NCBI GenBank assembly: GCA_934309145.1
Contig: CAKRCW010000006.1
Location: forward strand, 104,803-168,802
Source: an uncultured Lachnospiraceae bacterium
Lineage (GTDB): Bacteria; Bacillota; Clostridia; Lachnospirales; Lachnospiraceae
Length of the DNA stretch: 64,000 bases
Reading direction: 5' to 3'
Positions within the stretch are counted from its first letter, which is position 1, and every line of letters begins with the position of its first letter. Below, one piece after another: positions 27,358-37,138 of the stretch. The notes beneath the pieces were generated by a model. The model searched no databases and was not told the origin of the DNA. It saw nothing but the letters and a program-made list of their open reading frames with translations. The translations under genes were made by a program, and so were the position numbers.

Positions 27358-28437
27358 ATGACAGATATAAATCATAGAGATACAACAAAGGTAATAGATA
27401 TAGGTGGTGTCAGGATAGGTGGTGGAAACAGGATAGCCATACAGTCTATGACTAATACTGAGACCGCTGATGTGAAGACTACAGTAGAACAGATTTTAAG
27501 GCTTGAGGAAGCAGGCTGCGATATAATTCGCTCTACTGCCAACACACCTGAGGCTGCGTGTGCATTTGCAGATATAAAGAAGCAGATTCATATACCGATA
27601 GTTGCGGATATTCATTTTGATTACAGACTTGCCATTATGGCTATGGAGCATGGGGCAGATAAGATAAGAATCAATCCGGGAAACATAGGTGGAATAGAGA
27701 ATCTTAAGAAGGTTGTAGCTGTTGCAAAGGAGAGGAATATACCGATAAGAGTAGGCGTTAATTCCGGTTCTCTGGAGAAAAAATTAGTAGAAAAATATAA
27801 CGGAGTGACAGCGGAGGGAATAGTAGAAAGTGCACTTGATAAGGTACACATGATAGAGGACTGTGGCTATGACAATATGGTTATAAGCATAAAGTCATCA
27901 GATGTTATGATGTGTGTAAAGGCACATGAGTTAATCGCAAAACAGACAAACTATCCACTCCACGTTGGTATCACTGAGTCGGGAACATTGTACAGGGGAA
28001 ACATCAAATCAGCTGTGGGACTTGGAATGATACTCGGACAGGGCATTGGAGATACAATAAGAGTGTCTCTTACAAGTGATCCTGTGGAAGAGATAATATC
28101 AGCTAAAACTATACTTAGAACACTTAAGCTCAGGAATGATGGGATAGAGCTTGTTTCATGCCCTACATGTGGACGAACAAAGATAGATCTGATATCGCTT
28201 GCAAATGATGTCGAGAAGATGATACAGGAATATGACCATCTGCATATTAAGGTAGCTGTAATGGGTTGTGCTGTAAATGGACCCGGTGAGGCAAAGGAGG
28301 CAGACCTTGGTGTGGCAGGCGGAGATGGTGAAGGCTTGCTGTTCAAGCATGGAGAGATAGTAAGAAAAATGCCACAGAATGAACTGCTTGGAGCTCTGCG
28401 TTATGAGCTTGACAGGTGGGATGACGAGGTGAAATAA
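27358..28437 (+). CDS. ispG: (E)-4-hydroxy-3-methylbut-2-enyl-diphosphate synthase
   Basis: IspG (GcpE) is the [4Fe-4S] enzyme that makes HMBPP in the MEP pathway. The 359-residue bacterial short form has an N-terminal TIM barrel (VRIGGGNRIAIQSMTNT at the start, ADIHFDYRLA) and a C-terminal cluster domain with ligands CPTCGRT at about 268 and MGCAVNGPGEA at about 301. Its stop overlaps the region of the polC ribosome site; polC starts one base after the ispG stop. Confidence 0.96.
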   Translation: MTDINHRDTTKVIDIGGVRIGGGNRIAIQSMTNTETADVKTTVEQILRLEEAGCDIIRSTANTPEAACAFADIKKQIHIPIVADIHFDYRLAIMAMEHGADKIRINPGNIGGIENLKKVVAVAKERNIPIRVGVNSGSLEKKLVEKYNGVTAEGIVESALDKVHMIEDCGYDNMVISIKSSDVMMCVKAHELIAKQTNYPLHVGITESGTLYRGNIKSAVGLGMILGQGIGDTIRVSLTSDPVEEIISAKTILRTLKLRNDGIELVSCPTCGRTKIDLISLANDVEKMIQEYDHLHIKVAVMGCAVNGPGEAKEADLGVAGGDGEGLLFKHGEIVRKMPQNELLGALRYELDRWDDEVK

Positions 28438-28438
28438 A

Positions 28439-31400
28439 TTGGCAGATAAATTATTCAGAGATGTATTTCCTGGATTAAAGCTTGATAAGAATCTGGATGA
28501 GCTGTTAGGTCAGACAGAGATACAGAAAATAACCATGTTCAAGGGAGAAAAGAAGATGGTTATTTCTATTTTGAGCAAAAATCTGATAGCTAAGGAGCTT
28601 ATTTTTGCCGCTGAGGAGCAGATGACGCAGTTTATATTTGGCGACAGCGGAGAAAAATGCATAATAGATGAACACTATGAGCTGTCGAAGCAGTATAATC
28701 TGACACAGCTAAGTAATATATACAAGGATAGCTTTCTTGAGGAGATAAAGAGGATAAGCTATGTGGACTATCGAATCTTAAAAAGAGGAGAATGGTACTA
28801 TCATGATAATATAGTTACACTTGCCTTAGAAGATACGAGCCTTGCGAGAAGTCATTCAGACAAGATAAAGCAATATTTAGTTGAGACATATAGAGACAGA
28901 TTTGGCATGGAGGTTTCCGTGGGCTTTGATTTTACGGAGGATCAGAAATCAAGTCTAAGGGCTGCTAATGAGCTTAGACTCAAGCAGGAATTGATGGCTA
29001 TAGAACAGAAAAATAATGAGGCAAGTATGAGAAATCCGGAGGCAGGGGACAAGCCATCACAGGATTCCGCTGACAATGCTGAGAAGCCTGCAAAACAGTC
29101 AGCAGCCAAAGCAAATCAGGCTAATACAAAGCCGAAACAGGCAAAGATGGAGAAAGCTGATGCGTCAAAGTATCAGAAACCAAAGTCAAAGTCTGCATCC
29201 TACGACGAGGATTTGCTGTATGGAAGAAATTGCGATGGAGATATAGTTGACATAAGTGAATTGTATGACGGTATAGGTCCTGTATGTATTCACGGTCAGA
29301 TACTTAACCTTGAGGATAGAGAGTTAAAGAGTGGTAAATTCATCATAAATGGAACTATAACTGACTTCACAGATACGATTACATTTAAGATATTTGTGCA
29401 GCCTGAGGACAGAGAACCAATATTAGATGAGTTAAAGACAGGAAGCTTTTACATAATAAAGGGTGTTCCTATGTATGATACATACGCAAGAGAGGTGTCT
29501 GTATCATCTATAACAGGAATAAAGACAAGCAATGATTTCAGAGAAAAGCGTGTTGATACATCCATAGAAAAACGAGTTGAGCTTCATCTTCACACTGTTA
29601 TGAGTGAGATGGACAGCGTTGTGGATATACATAAGGTTATAAAGCGTGCAAAGGACTGGGGACATAAGGCTTTAGCCATAACAGACCACGGCTGTGTACA
29701 GGCATTCCCTATAGCTAACCATGATGTGAAGCCCGATGAGGATTTCAAGATTCTGTATGGTGTTGAGGGATATTTTGTAGATGATTTAAAGGACCTTGTA
29801 ATAAATGACAAGGGACAGAGTATGGACTCAGAGTATGTAGTTTTTGATATAGAGACTACCGGTTTAAGTCCAAGATATAATAAGATAATAGAAATCGGTG
29901 CTGTTAAGATTAAGAATGGCAAGATACAGGATACATTTTCAGAGTTTATTAATCCGGAGGTTCCCATACCTTACACCATAACTAAGCTTACCTCCATAAC
30001 TGACCAGATGGTAATGGAAGCACCAACTATAGATGAGATACTGCCTAAGTTTATGGAGTATGTTGGAGATGCAATATTAGTTGCACACAATGCTTCATTT
30101 GACACGGGCTTCATAAAGGAGTTTTGCAAGCAGCTTGATATTCCATTTGACAGCACAATTATGGACACTATGACACTTGCCCATGTGCTTATACCGGAGC
30201 TTGGAAAATACACCTTGGACAGACTGTGCAAGCAGTTTAATGTTTCACTTGAACACCACCATAGAGCATGTGATGATGCCGCTGCAACAGCAGAGATATT
30301 CCTTAAAATGCTCAAGATGGTACATGATAAGGGCGTTGATACAGTAAATGAGCTTAATAAGATGGGTTCGGCTTCGCCTGATATAATCAAGAAGGCAAAG
30401 ACATATCACGGAATAATACTTGTTAAAAACGAAACAGGACGTGTCAATCTCTATAGATTGATATCAGAGTCACATATTAATTATTTCAACAGACGACCTC
30501 GTATGCCTAAAAGCCTTATCAACAAATACAGAGAAGGACTTATCATAGGCTCTGCGTGTGAGGCGGGTGAGCTTTACAAGGCTGTTTTATATGGTGAGAG
30601 CGAGGATGAGATAACAAGACTTGCAAACTTCTATGATTATTTTGAGATACAGCCTGTCGGAAACAATATGTTTTTACTTGATGATGAGAAGGCCCCTGTT
30701 AATTCTATAAAGGATTTACAGGATGTAAATAAACGCATCGTGGAGCTCGGAAGACAATTTAATAAGCCTGTCGTTGCAACCTGCGATGTGCATTTTCTTG
30801 ATCCTGAGGATGAGATATACAGAAGAATAATTATGGCTGGAAAGGGATTTGCAGATGCAGACAGACAGCCACCACTGTTTTTTAGAACGACAGAGGAGAT
30901 GTTAGCTGAGTTTGAGTATCTTGGAAGTGATGTTGCCAAGGAGGTTGTAATAACCAATACAAACAAGATTGCTGACATGATAGAGAAGATATCCCCTGTA
31001 AGACCGGATAAGCAGCCGCCTATAATTGAGAATTCCGATGAGATGCTTACAACCATATGCTATGATAAGGCACATGAAATATACGGACCTGACCTTCCTG
31101 ATATCGTTGTAAAGAGACTTGAAAAGGAGCTTCATTCAATTATATCTAACGGATTTGCGGTTATGTATATTATTGCACAGAAGCTTGTGTGGCGTTCAAA
31201 TGATGACGGATATCTGGTTGGTTCAAGAGGTTCAGTAGGTTCATCGTTTGTTGCTACTATGGCAGGTATAACTGAGGTAAATCCTCTTCCTGCACATTAT
31301 ATATGTCCTAAATGCTACTATACAGATTTTGATTCGGATTTTGTCAAGCAGTACGAGGGACAGTCGGGATGTGATATGCCTGATATGGCATGTCCTAAGT

Positions 31401-32932
31401 GTGGCACTAATATGAAGAAGGAAGGACACGACATACCATTTGAGACCTTCCTTGGGTTTAATGGAGACAAGGAACCTGATATAGACCTTAACTTCTCGGG
31501 AGAATATCAGCCTAAGGCACATGCATATACCGAGGAGCTGTTCGGAAAGGGAAAAGCCTTCAGAGCCGGAACTATCGGTACTATGGCAGAGAAAACCGCC
31601 TTTGGATATGTATATAATTATTATAAGGATAAGGGTATTGAGAAGCGCCGTTGTGAGATGGAAAGGCTTGCACTCGGCTGTACAGGAGTAAAGAGAACTA
31701 CGGGGCAGCATCCTGGTGGTATGATAGTTTTGCCTAAGCATGAGGAGATATATTCATTTACACCTATTCAAAAGCCTGCAAATGATATGAGCACTGATAT
31801 TATCACGACGCATTTTGAGTATCACTCCATTGACCACAACCTTCTTAAGCTTGATATACTAGGACACGACGATCCGACCATGATAAGGCGTCTTGAGGAT
31901 TTGACCGGACTAGATGCAAAGACAATTCCTCTTGATGACAAGGATGTTATGGAGCTTTTTCATGGAACTGAAATACTTGGAATTAAGCCTGAGGATATAG
32001 GTGGAACAAGACTTGGAACTCTTGGAATACCAGAGTTTGGAACAGAATTTGCCATGCAGATGTTAATTGATACCAATCCGAAAGCATTTTCAGATCTTGC
32101 TAGAATTGCCGGACTGTCACATGGAACTGATGTATGGCTTGGCAATGCGCAGACGCTTATCGCTGAGGGTACATGTGAGCTGTCATCAGCTATATGTACA
32201 AGAGATGATATTATGACATATCTTATTTACAGAGGGCTTGAGCCGGGAACTGCATTTAAGATAATGGAGAATGTCCGTAAGGGTATGGTTGCCAAGGGTA
32301 AATGTGACAAATGGCAGGAGTGGAAGGCAGAGATGATTGCACATGACGTTCCTGAGTGGTACATCTGGTCGTGTGAGAAGATTAAGTATATGTTCCCTAA
32401 GGCACACGCTGTTGCGTATGTTATGATGGCGTGGAGAATAGCGTATTATAAGATTAATTATCCGCTTGCATATTACACAGCCTTCTTCAGTATAAGGGCA
32501 TCAGCATTTGACTATAAGCTTATGTGTCAGGGCAAGGATGCTTTAGAAACTAACATGGCAGAGCTTATGAAGATAGATAAAAATAAGCAGACTGCTACGG
32601 TTAAAGATACTCTTCGTGACATGAAGATTGTTCAGGAGATGTACGCGAGAGGCTTTGAATTTATGCCTATTGATTTATATAAGGCAGATGCGGAGCGATT
32701 CCAGATTATAGATGGAAAGATTATGCCAAGCTTTGGCTCGCTGCCAGGCATGGGTGCGAAGGCTGCACAGCAGCTGCAGGAGGCGGCTAAGCAGGGAACA
32801 TTTACATCTAAGGAAGATATAAGAGTTCGTGGAAAAGTGTCTAAGACTATCCTTGATGATATGGAGGAGCTTGGACTTTTAAATGACCTGCCTGAGACTA
32901 ATCAATATGATTTTTTCAGTATGCTGAAATAA
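28439..32932 (+). CDS. polC: DNA polymerase III PolC-type alpha subunit
   Basis: PolC is the main replicative DNA polymerase of low-GC Gram-positives, with built-in proofreading. The 1497 residues show an N-terminal domain, an OB domain (about 255-370), PHP domain start ELHLHTVMSEMDS (about 380), the DEDD exonuclease (VVFDIETTGLSP at about 466), the rest of PHP, and the polymerase with zinc motif CPKCYY..CPKCG and catalytic PDIDLNFSGEYQ at about 1012. A low-complexity Ala/Lys/Gln-rich linker at about 190-250 is longer than usual and accounts for the extra length over the 1430-1450 typical of the family. It starts at TTG with AGGTGA upstream. Confidence 0.97.
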   Translation: MADKLFRDVFPGLKLDKNLDELLGQTEIQKITMFKGEKKMVISILSKNLIAKELIFAAEEQMTQFIFGDSGEKCIIDEHYELSKQYNLTQLSNIYKDSFLEEIKRISYVDYRILKRGEWYYHDNIVTLALEDTSLARSHSDKIKQYLVETYRDRFGMEVSVGFDFTEDQKSSLRAANELRLKQELMAIEQKNNEASMRNPEAGDKPSQDSADNAEKPAKQSAAKANQANTKPKQAKMEKADASKYQKPKSKSASYDEDLLYGRNCDGDIVDISELYDGIGPVCIHGQILNLEDRELKSGKFIINGTITDFTDTITFKIFVQPEDREPILDELKTGSFYIIKGVPMYDTYAREVSVSSITGIKTSNDFREKRVDTSIEKRVELHLHTVMSEMDSVVDIHKVIKRAKDWGHKALAITDHGCVQAFPIANHDVKPDEDFKILYGVEGYFVDDLKDLVINDKGQSMDSEYVVFDIETTGLSPRYNKIIEIGAVKIKNGKIQDTFSEFINPEVPIPYTITKLTSITDQMVMEAPTIDEILPKFMEYVGDAILVAHNASFDTGFIKEFCKQLDIPFDSTIMDTMTLAHVLIPELGKYTLDRLCKQFNVSLEHHHRACDDAAATAEIFLKMLKMVHDKGVDTVNELNKMGSASPDIIKKAKTYHGIILVKNETGRVNLYRLISESHINYFNRRPRMPKSLINKYREGLIIGSACEAGELYKAVLYGESEDEITRLANFYDYFEIQPVGNNMFLLDDEKAPVNSIKDLQDVNKRIVELGRQFNKPVVATCDVHFLDPEDEIYRRIIMAGKGFADADRQPPLFFRTTEEMLAEFEYLGSDVAKEVVITNTNKIADMIEKISPVRPDKQPPIIENSDEMLTTICYDKAHEIYGPDLPDIVVKRLEKELHSIISNGFAVMYIIAQKLVWRSNDDGYLVGSRGSVGSSFVATMAGITEVNPLPAHYICPKCYYTDFDSDFVKQYEGQSGCDMPDMACPKCGTNMKKEGHDIPFETFLGFNGDKEPDIDLNFSGEYQPKAHAYTEELFGKGKAFRAGTIGTMAEKTAFGYVYNYYKDKGIEKRRCEMERLALGCTGVKRTTGQHPGGMIVLPKHEEIYSFTPIQKPANDMSTDIITTHFEYHSIDHNLLKLDILGHDDPTMIRRLEDLTGLDAKTIPLDDKDVMELFHGTEILGIKPEDIGGTRLGTLGIPEFGTEFAMQMLIDTNPKAFSDLARIAGLSHGTDVWLGNAQTLIAEGTCELSSAICTRDDIMTYLIYRGLEPGTAFKIMENVRKGMVAKGKCDKWQEWKAEMIAHDVPEWYIWSCEKIKYMFPKAHAVAYVMMAWRIAYYKINYPLAYYTAFFSIRASAFDYKLMCQGKDALETNMAELMKIDKNKQTATVKDTLRDMKIVQEMYARGFEFMPIDLYKADAERFQIIDGKIMPSFGSLPGMGAKAAQQLQEAAKQGTFTSKEDIRVRGKVSKTILDDMEELGLLNDLPETNQYDFFSMLK

Positions 32933-32937
32933 AAAAG

Positions 32938-32966
32938 TTGCTATTTTGCTATAAATATATTAGAAT
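32938..32966 (+). promoter_or_regulatory. Promoter ahead of ireB
   Basis: TTGCTA (32938-32943), a 17-base spacer and TAGAAT (32961-32966) lie between polC and ireB. Both boxes match five of six or four of six consensus bases. This suggests ireB-ruvX and the following genes can be transcribed apart from polC. Confidence 0.5.
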
Positions 32967-32996
32967 GATACTATATGTTTTAAAGGACGTGAGAGA

Positions 32997-33254
32997 ATGA
33001 ATAATCAAAATACACAGGATATAGGCATTATCAGAGAAACGATGATTGAAGTGCCGGATATACTGGCACAGGTGTACGAGGCACTCTCTGAGAAGGGCTA
33101 TAATCCTGTAAGTCAGATAGTGGGATATGTTATGAGTGGAGATCCTACTTATATTACAAGCTACAAGAATGCAAGAAGTCTTATTATGAAGGCGGAGCGT
33201 GATGAGATAATAGAGGTTCTTCTTGAGAATTATATTGAGACAAGACTTAAGTAA
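32997..33254 (+). CDS. ireB: IreB family regulatory phosphoprotein
   Basis: An 85-residue cytoplasmic protein of the IreB/YrzL/UPF0297 family. In Enterococcus, IreB is a substrate of the PASTA kinase IreK and lowers intrinsic cephalosporin resistance. Family features seen are the GDPTYITSYKNAR segment and the C-terminal helix EIIEVLLENYIE. The adjacent ruvX and DUF1292 genes are its usual neighbours (yrzL-yrrK-yrzB order in Bacillus). The PrkC kinase in this window is a plausible partner. Confidence 0.92.
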   Translation: MNNQNTQDIGIIRETMIEVPDILAQVYEALSEKGYNPVSQIVGYVMSGDPTYITSYKNARSLIMKAERDEIIEVLLENYIETRLK

Positions 33255-33284
33255 TATAGGATATGGAATTGTGGGAGAATAATA

Positions 33285-33713
33285 TTGAGAACGCTTGGAT
33301 TAGATTATGGAACAAAGACTGTCGGAGTTGCCATAAGTGATGAGGCACAGATTATAGCACAGCCACTTGTGACTATAGAGAGAAAACATGCCAATAAGCT
33401 TAGACAGACATATGCTAAGATAGAGGCAATAATAGATGAGCAGAGTGTTGATAGGATAGTACTTGGATTTCCTAAGAACATGAACAATACAGAGGGAGAA
33501 CGTGCAGAGGCTACCAGAGCATTTATGGATGATCTGGAGCGTCGTACGGGACTTCCTGTTATTTTGATGGACGAAAGACTGACAACCGTTGAGGCAGACC
33601 GTATATTAGAGGAGACTGGAGTTGCAAAAAGCGGCAGAAAAGAACATATTGATAAGATGGCAGCAGCTATTATTTTGCAGAGCTTTCTTGACAGAGAGCA
33701 TAACGAAAACTAA
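33285..33713 (+). CDS. ruvX: Holliday junction resolvase-like RuvX (YqgF)
   Basis: A 142-residue RNase H-fold protein of the YqgF/RuvX family, linked to Holliday junction resolution and to 5' processing of 16S pre-rRNA. It starts at TTG 33285 with GGGAGA upstream. Motifs: LGLDYGTKTVGVAISDE at the N-terminus with the first catalytic Asp, VLGFPKNMN at about 58, DERLTTVEAD at about 99 and KMAAAIILQ at about 124. Length is normal. Confidence 0.95.
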   Translation: MRTLGLDYGTKTVGVAISDEAQIIAQPLVTIERKHANKLRQTYAKIEAIIDEQSVDRIVLGFPKNMNNTEGERAEATRAFMDDLERRTGLPVILMDERLTTVEADRILEETGVAKSGRKEHIDKMAAAIILQSFLDREHNEN

Positions 33714-33769
33714 AGGATTTAAATGATATATCTGTACATGGATATTTGCTACAGATGGAGGATATAATT

Positions 33770-34054
33770 GTGGAAGAACAAAACAAGAATGTAAAACCGA
33801 ATAAGATTGTATTTGAGTCGGAAGACGGCAACGAGGAATTTTATGTGCTGGAGCAGACTATGCTCGGTGGCGTAAATTATATATTAGTAACTGATGATGT
33901 GGATAGTGAGGAAGGAGACTTTCTTGTACTTAAGGAAGAAAAAGATAGTGAAGATGGTTTCGTTTCTTATGAAATCCCGGAGGATGATAATGAACTTAGG
34001 TCTGTAATTGCGATATTTAACGAATTACTGGACGATTTTGATTTGGAGGTATAG
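33770..34054 (+). CDS. DUF1292 (YrzB-like) acidic protein
   Basis: GTG at 33770, eight bases after GGAGG, gives a 94-residue acidic protein. A longer reading from TTG 33746 or ATG 33755 would put this ribosome site inside the gene. The core IVFESEDGNEEFYVLEQTMLGGVNYILVTDD is split over the typical DUF1292 beta-rich fold, followed by an acidic C-terminus DDFDLEV. The function is unknown; the family is nearly always encoded after ireB and ruvX. Confidence 0.87.
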   Translation: MEEQNKNVKPNKIVFESEDGNEEFYVLEQTMLGGVNYILVTDDVDSEEGDFLVLKEEKDSEDGFVSYEIPEDDNELRSVIAIFNELLDDFDLEV

Positions 34055-34056
34055 TT

Positions 34057-35721
34057 TTGAAGGACAATAACAATAAGCCGGTGAAGATCATTCCATTGGG
34101 CGGACTGGAACAGATTGGAATGAATATCACTGCAATAGAGTATGAGGACAGTATCATAGTCATAGACTGTGGACTTGCATTTCCTGAGGATGAAATGCTT
34201 GGTATAGATTTGGTTATACCGGATGTTACATACCTTAAGGAGAATGCGGACAAGGTTAAAGGTCTTGTAGTTACTCATGGACATGAGGATCATATAGGTG
34301 CAATCCCATACGTTGAGAATGAGATTAATATGCCTATTTATGCGACAAAGCTTACTATGGGACTGATAGAGCATAAGCTTGCTGAGCATAACAACCTTAA
34401 CAATGTCAGAAGAAAAGTAGTTAAGCATGGTCAGATAATCAATCTTGGCTGCTTCAGAATAGAATTTATAAGAACTAATCACTCAATAGTAGATGCCGCT
34501 GCACTTGCTATTTATACACCTGCCGGAATTATTGTCCATACAGGAGATTTTAAGGTAGATTACACACCTGTATTTGGTGAGATGATAGATTTGCCTAGAT
34601 TTGGAGAGTTGGGTAAGAAGGGTGTTCTTGCACTTATGGCCGATTCAACTAATGTTGAGAGACCAGGATACACACAGTCTGAGAAAACTGTTGGCAAGAC
34701 CTTCGATAATCTGTTTGCAGATAATAGAGACCACAGAATAATAATTGCTACATTTGCATCTAATGTAGACCGTGTACAGCAGATTATTAATTCAGCATAT
34801 AAGTATGGGCGTAAGGTTGTGGTTGAGGGACGAAGCATGGTTAATATCATACAGACTGCTTCAGAGCTTGGATATATTAACATACCTGACAACACACTTA
34901 TAGAGATTGAGAGAATTAAGAATTATCCTGATGAACAGCTTGTGCTTATCACAACAGGAAGTCAGGGTGAGAATATGGCTGCACTTTCAAGAATTGCAGC
35001 AAGTATACATAATAAGATAACAATTAAGCCGGGAGATGTTGTAATATTCTCATCTAACCCTATACCTGGTAATGAGAAGGCTGTATTTAATGTTATAAAT
35101 GAGCTTGAAATGAAGGGTGCTCATGTTATATTCCAGAACACTCACGTTTCAGGTCACGCATGTCAGGAGGAGCTTAAGCTTATGTATGCACTTACTAAGC
35201 CTAAGTATGCAATACCTGTACATGGTGAGTACAGGCATCTTAAGAGACATGCGGAGCTTGCCTGTGAGATGGGAGTGCCTAAGGAGAATGTCAGGATTTT
35301 ATCTACAGGTGATGTGCTTGAGATATCGGATGATACATTTAAGGTGACAGGCAGAGTACCGGCACAGGGCGTACTTGTAGACGGACTTGGAGTTGGAGAT
35401 GTCGGTAATATAGTTCTTAGAGACAGACAGCATTTGTCGCAGAATGGACTCATTATAGTGGTTGTAACATTGGAGAAGGACAGCAATCAGCTTATCGCTG
35501 GTCCTGATATAGTATCTCGAGGGTTTGTATATGTAAGAGAGTCAGAGACACTTATGGAGGATTGTAGAGCAGTTGTTCAGGAGGCACTCGATAATTGCTT
35601 ATACAAGAATGTAACCGATTGGGGCAAGATTAAGAACAGCATCAAAGATTCACTTGGTGAATTTTTGTGGAAGAGAACTAAGAGAAGTCCTATGATTTTG
35701 CCTATTATTACAGAGGTATAA
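34057..35721 (+). CDS. rnjA: Ribonuclease J
   Basis: RNase J is a metallo-beta-lactamase-fold 5'-3' exoribonuclease and endoribonuclease for mRNA decay and rRNA maturation in Gram-positives. The 554 residues start at TTG 34057 (GGAGG upstream, overlapping the end of the previous gene). Key motifs: PLGGLEQIGMN, HGHEDHIGA (about 75-83, zinc ligands), HTGDFKVD, ADSTN, the beta-CASP segment TTGSQGENMAALSR, HVSGHA and HGEYRHL. The C-terminal dimerisation domain is present. Whether it is J1 or J2 cannot be decided here. Confidence 0.95.
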   Translation: MKDNNNKPVKIIPLGGLEQIGMNITAIEYEDSIIVIDCGLAFPEDEMLGIDLVIPDVTYLKENADKVKGLVVTHGHEDHIGAIPYVENEINMPIYATKLTMGLIEHKLAEHNNLNNVRRKVVKHGQIINLGCFRIEFIRTNHSIVDAAALAIYTPAGIIVHTGDFKVDYTPVFGEMIDLPRFGELGKKGVLALMADSTNVERPGYTQSEKTVGKTFDNLFADNRDHRIIIATFASNVDRVQQIINSAYKYGRKVVVEGRSMVNIIQTASELGYINIPDNTLIEIERIKNYPDEQLVLITTGSQGENMAALSRIAASIHNKITIKPGDVVIFSSNPIPGNEKAVFNVINELEMKGAHVIFQNTHVSGHACQEELKLMYALTKPKYAIPVHGEYRHLKRHAELACEMGVPKENVRILSTGDVLEISDDTFKVTGRVPAQGVLVDGLGVGDVGNIVLRDRQHLSQNGLIIVVVTLEKDSNQLIAGPDIVSRGFVYVRESETLMEDCRAVVQEALDNCLYKNVTDWGKIKNSIKDSLGEFLWKRTKRSPMILPIITEV

Positions 35722-35723
35722 CT

Positions 35724-36056
35724 ATGATAGAAGTAATCAATGAAAGCAAACGACTTAATCAGAGAATAAAAGAAACTGAAGAATATAAAAATTACCTGAA
35801 TACAAAACGGGCATTATGTGATAATATAGACTTGTGTAATCGCCTGAAAGAGTTCCGTGCCAGAAATTATGAATTGCAGAACAGGCAGGGAGTTAATCCT
35901 TTTGATGAGGTAAATGACCTTGTAAGGGAATATGATGAGGTTTTACAAAATTCAGTTGTGAGTGAGTTCTTAAGAGCTGAACAGAAGATATGTAAGATGA
36001 TGCAGCGCGTTTACAATTCAATTTCGGAAGGATTGGAGTTTGATTATCTAAAATGA
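35724..36056 (+). CDS. YlbF-family protein
   Basis: A 110-residue, mostly helical, charged protein of the YlbF/YmcA (Com_YlbF) family. In Bacillus, YlbF, YmcA and YaaT form a complex that speeds RNA processing by RNase Y. The pattern KRLNQRIKETEEYKNYL with a following NPFDEVNDLVREYDEVLQN helix is typical. Its position directly after RNase J, 2 bases from the stop, fits a role in RNA turnover. Its stop overlaps the next gene (ATGA). Confidence 0.8.
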   Translation: MIEVINESKRLNQRIKETEEYKNYLNTKRALCDNIDLCNRLKEFRARNYELQNRQGVNPFDEVNDLVREYDEVLQNSVVSEFLRAEQKICKMMQRVYNSISEGLEFDYLK

Positions 36057-36475
36057 GTAATACTAAGAAGAAAAAGAGAAAAAATGCAGATGAAGTTGCA
36101 AGAAAAACTTTAAAGCGTTCTTCGAGATTTGCTTTTGGCTTACTGATTAACGTAATTATTGTATTTCTTGCAGTAAAAATATTCTCAGGAGCGTTTAATT
36201 TTGCGTATGGAGTGTTCGGAAGTGTAGCACTTAATCCTATGGATAAGGAGTATAAGCTTATAGAGATTACGGCAGATACATCCATTCTTGACATAGGAGA
36301 TGCATTAGAAAAGGGTGCGATTATTGAGAATAAATATGTCTTTTATTTTAAGGTTAAGGTTAAGGGCTATGGAGATAAGATAGTAGCCGGCAAATACGGT
36401 TTGTCTCCATCTATGACATATGATGATATACTTACGACCATTTGCCATATAGGGGAAGATGAAGAGGAGGAATAG
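36053..36475 (+). CDS. MltG-like membrane protein without a catalytic domain
   Basis: A 140-residue protein with a basic N-terminus, one membrane segment (about 26-50) and a short outer domain with the pattern DTSILDIGDALEKGAIIENKYVFYFKVKVKGYG..AGKYGLSPSM. This resembles the LysM-like N-terminal part of MltG endolytic transglycosylases, which are normally about 340 residues. The catalytic YceG domain is missing and the C-terminus is a run of acidic residues, so it should be enzymatically inactive. It may bind glycan or partner proteins. Short MltG-like proteins are, as I recall, frequent in Lachnospiraceae. Confidence 0.6.
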   Translation: MSNTKKKKRKNADEVARKTLKRSSRFAFGLLINVIIVFLAVKIFSGAFNFAYGVFGSVALNPMDKEYKLIEITADTSILDIGDALEKGAIIENKYVFYFKVKVKGYGDKIVAGKYGLSPSMTYDDILTTICHIGEDEEEE

Positions 36476-36478
36476 GGC

Positions 36479-37120
36479 TTGGATAAGAGTGAGAGAATAT
36501 CCTCATTTATCAGATCTTATATACATGATGACGAGGGAGCTTTAGGAGATATATATACAAATGCAGTATCAAGAGGAGTTCCTGTCATAAGACCAGAGAC
36601 CAGAGAATTTATCAAGACACAGATTATGCTTGCTAAGCCTGCCAATGTTCTTGAGATAGGAACAGCGGTAGGCTATTCTGCACTATACATGATAGGTCAT
36701 ATGCCTGCTGATGGACATATAACTACGATAGAATTATCTGCTGAGAGAGCTTCGGAAGCAAGAAGGAATATTACCTTATGTGGCAGAGATAAGCAGATAG
36801 AGGTATGTGAGGGAGATGCGGCAGAGGTTTTAAAGAAGCTTGATGGAAGCTATGACATGGCATTTGTGGATGCTGCAAAAGGTCAGTACATGGTATATCT
36901 TCCAGAGGTTATGCGGCTTGTCAGAGTAGGAGGAGTTATAATCACAGATAATATTCTTCAGGAGGGTGAGGTATTAGAGTCGCATTTTACGGTAGCTAAG
37001 CGTGACAGGACTATACATGACAGAATGAGAGAATATATATATGAGCTTATGAATAACGAGGAGCTTGCAACTTCCATAATTCCTGTTGGAGATGGAGTTG
37101 CTGTGTCTGTCAGATTATAA
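36479..37120 (+). CDS. SAM-dependent O-methyltransferase (YrrM-like)
   Basis: A 213-residue class I methyltransferase of the catechol O-methyltransferase-like family 3 (Bacillus YrrM/TrmR). Motif I is LEIGTAVGYSALYM at about 60-73; the metal-binding FVDAAKGQY is at about 129-137 and ITDNILQEG follows. The Bacillus relative TrmR methylates 5-hydroxyuridine in tRNA, so the same role (5-methoxyuridine at the wobble position) is plausible. It starts at TTG with GGAGGAA upstream and precedes a U32 peptidase gene, as yrrM-yrrN-yrrO do in Bacillus; U32 proteins (TrhP) make the hydroxyuridine substrate. Confidence 0.85.
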   Translation: MDKSERISSFIRSYIHDDEGALGDIYTNAVSRGVPVIRPETREFIKTQIMLAKPANVLEIGTAVGYSALYMIGHMPADGHITTIELSAERASEARRNITLCGRDKQIEVCEGDAAEVLKKLDGSYDMAFVDAAKGQYMVYLPEVMRLVRVGGVIITDNILQEGEVLESHFTVAKRDRTIHDRMREYIYELMNNEELATSIIPVGDGVAVSVRL

Positions 37121-37138
37121 ATAAAGAGGATTAAGGTT

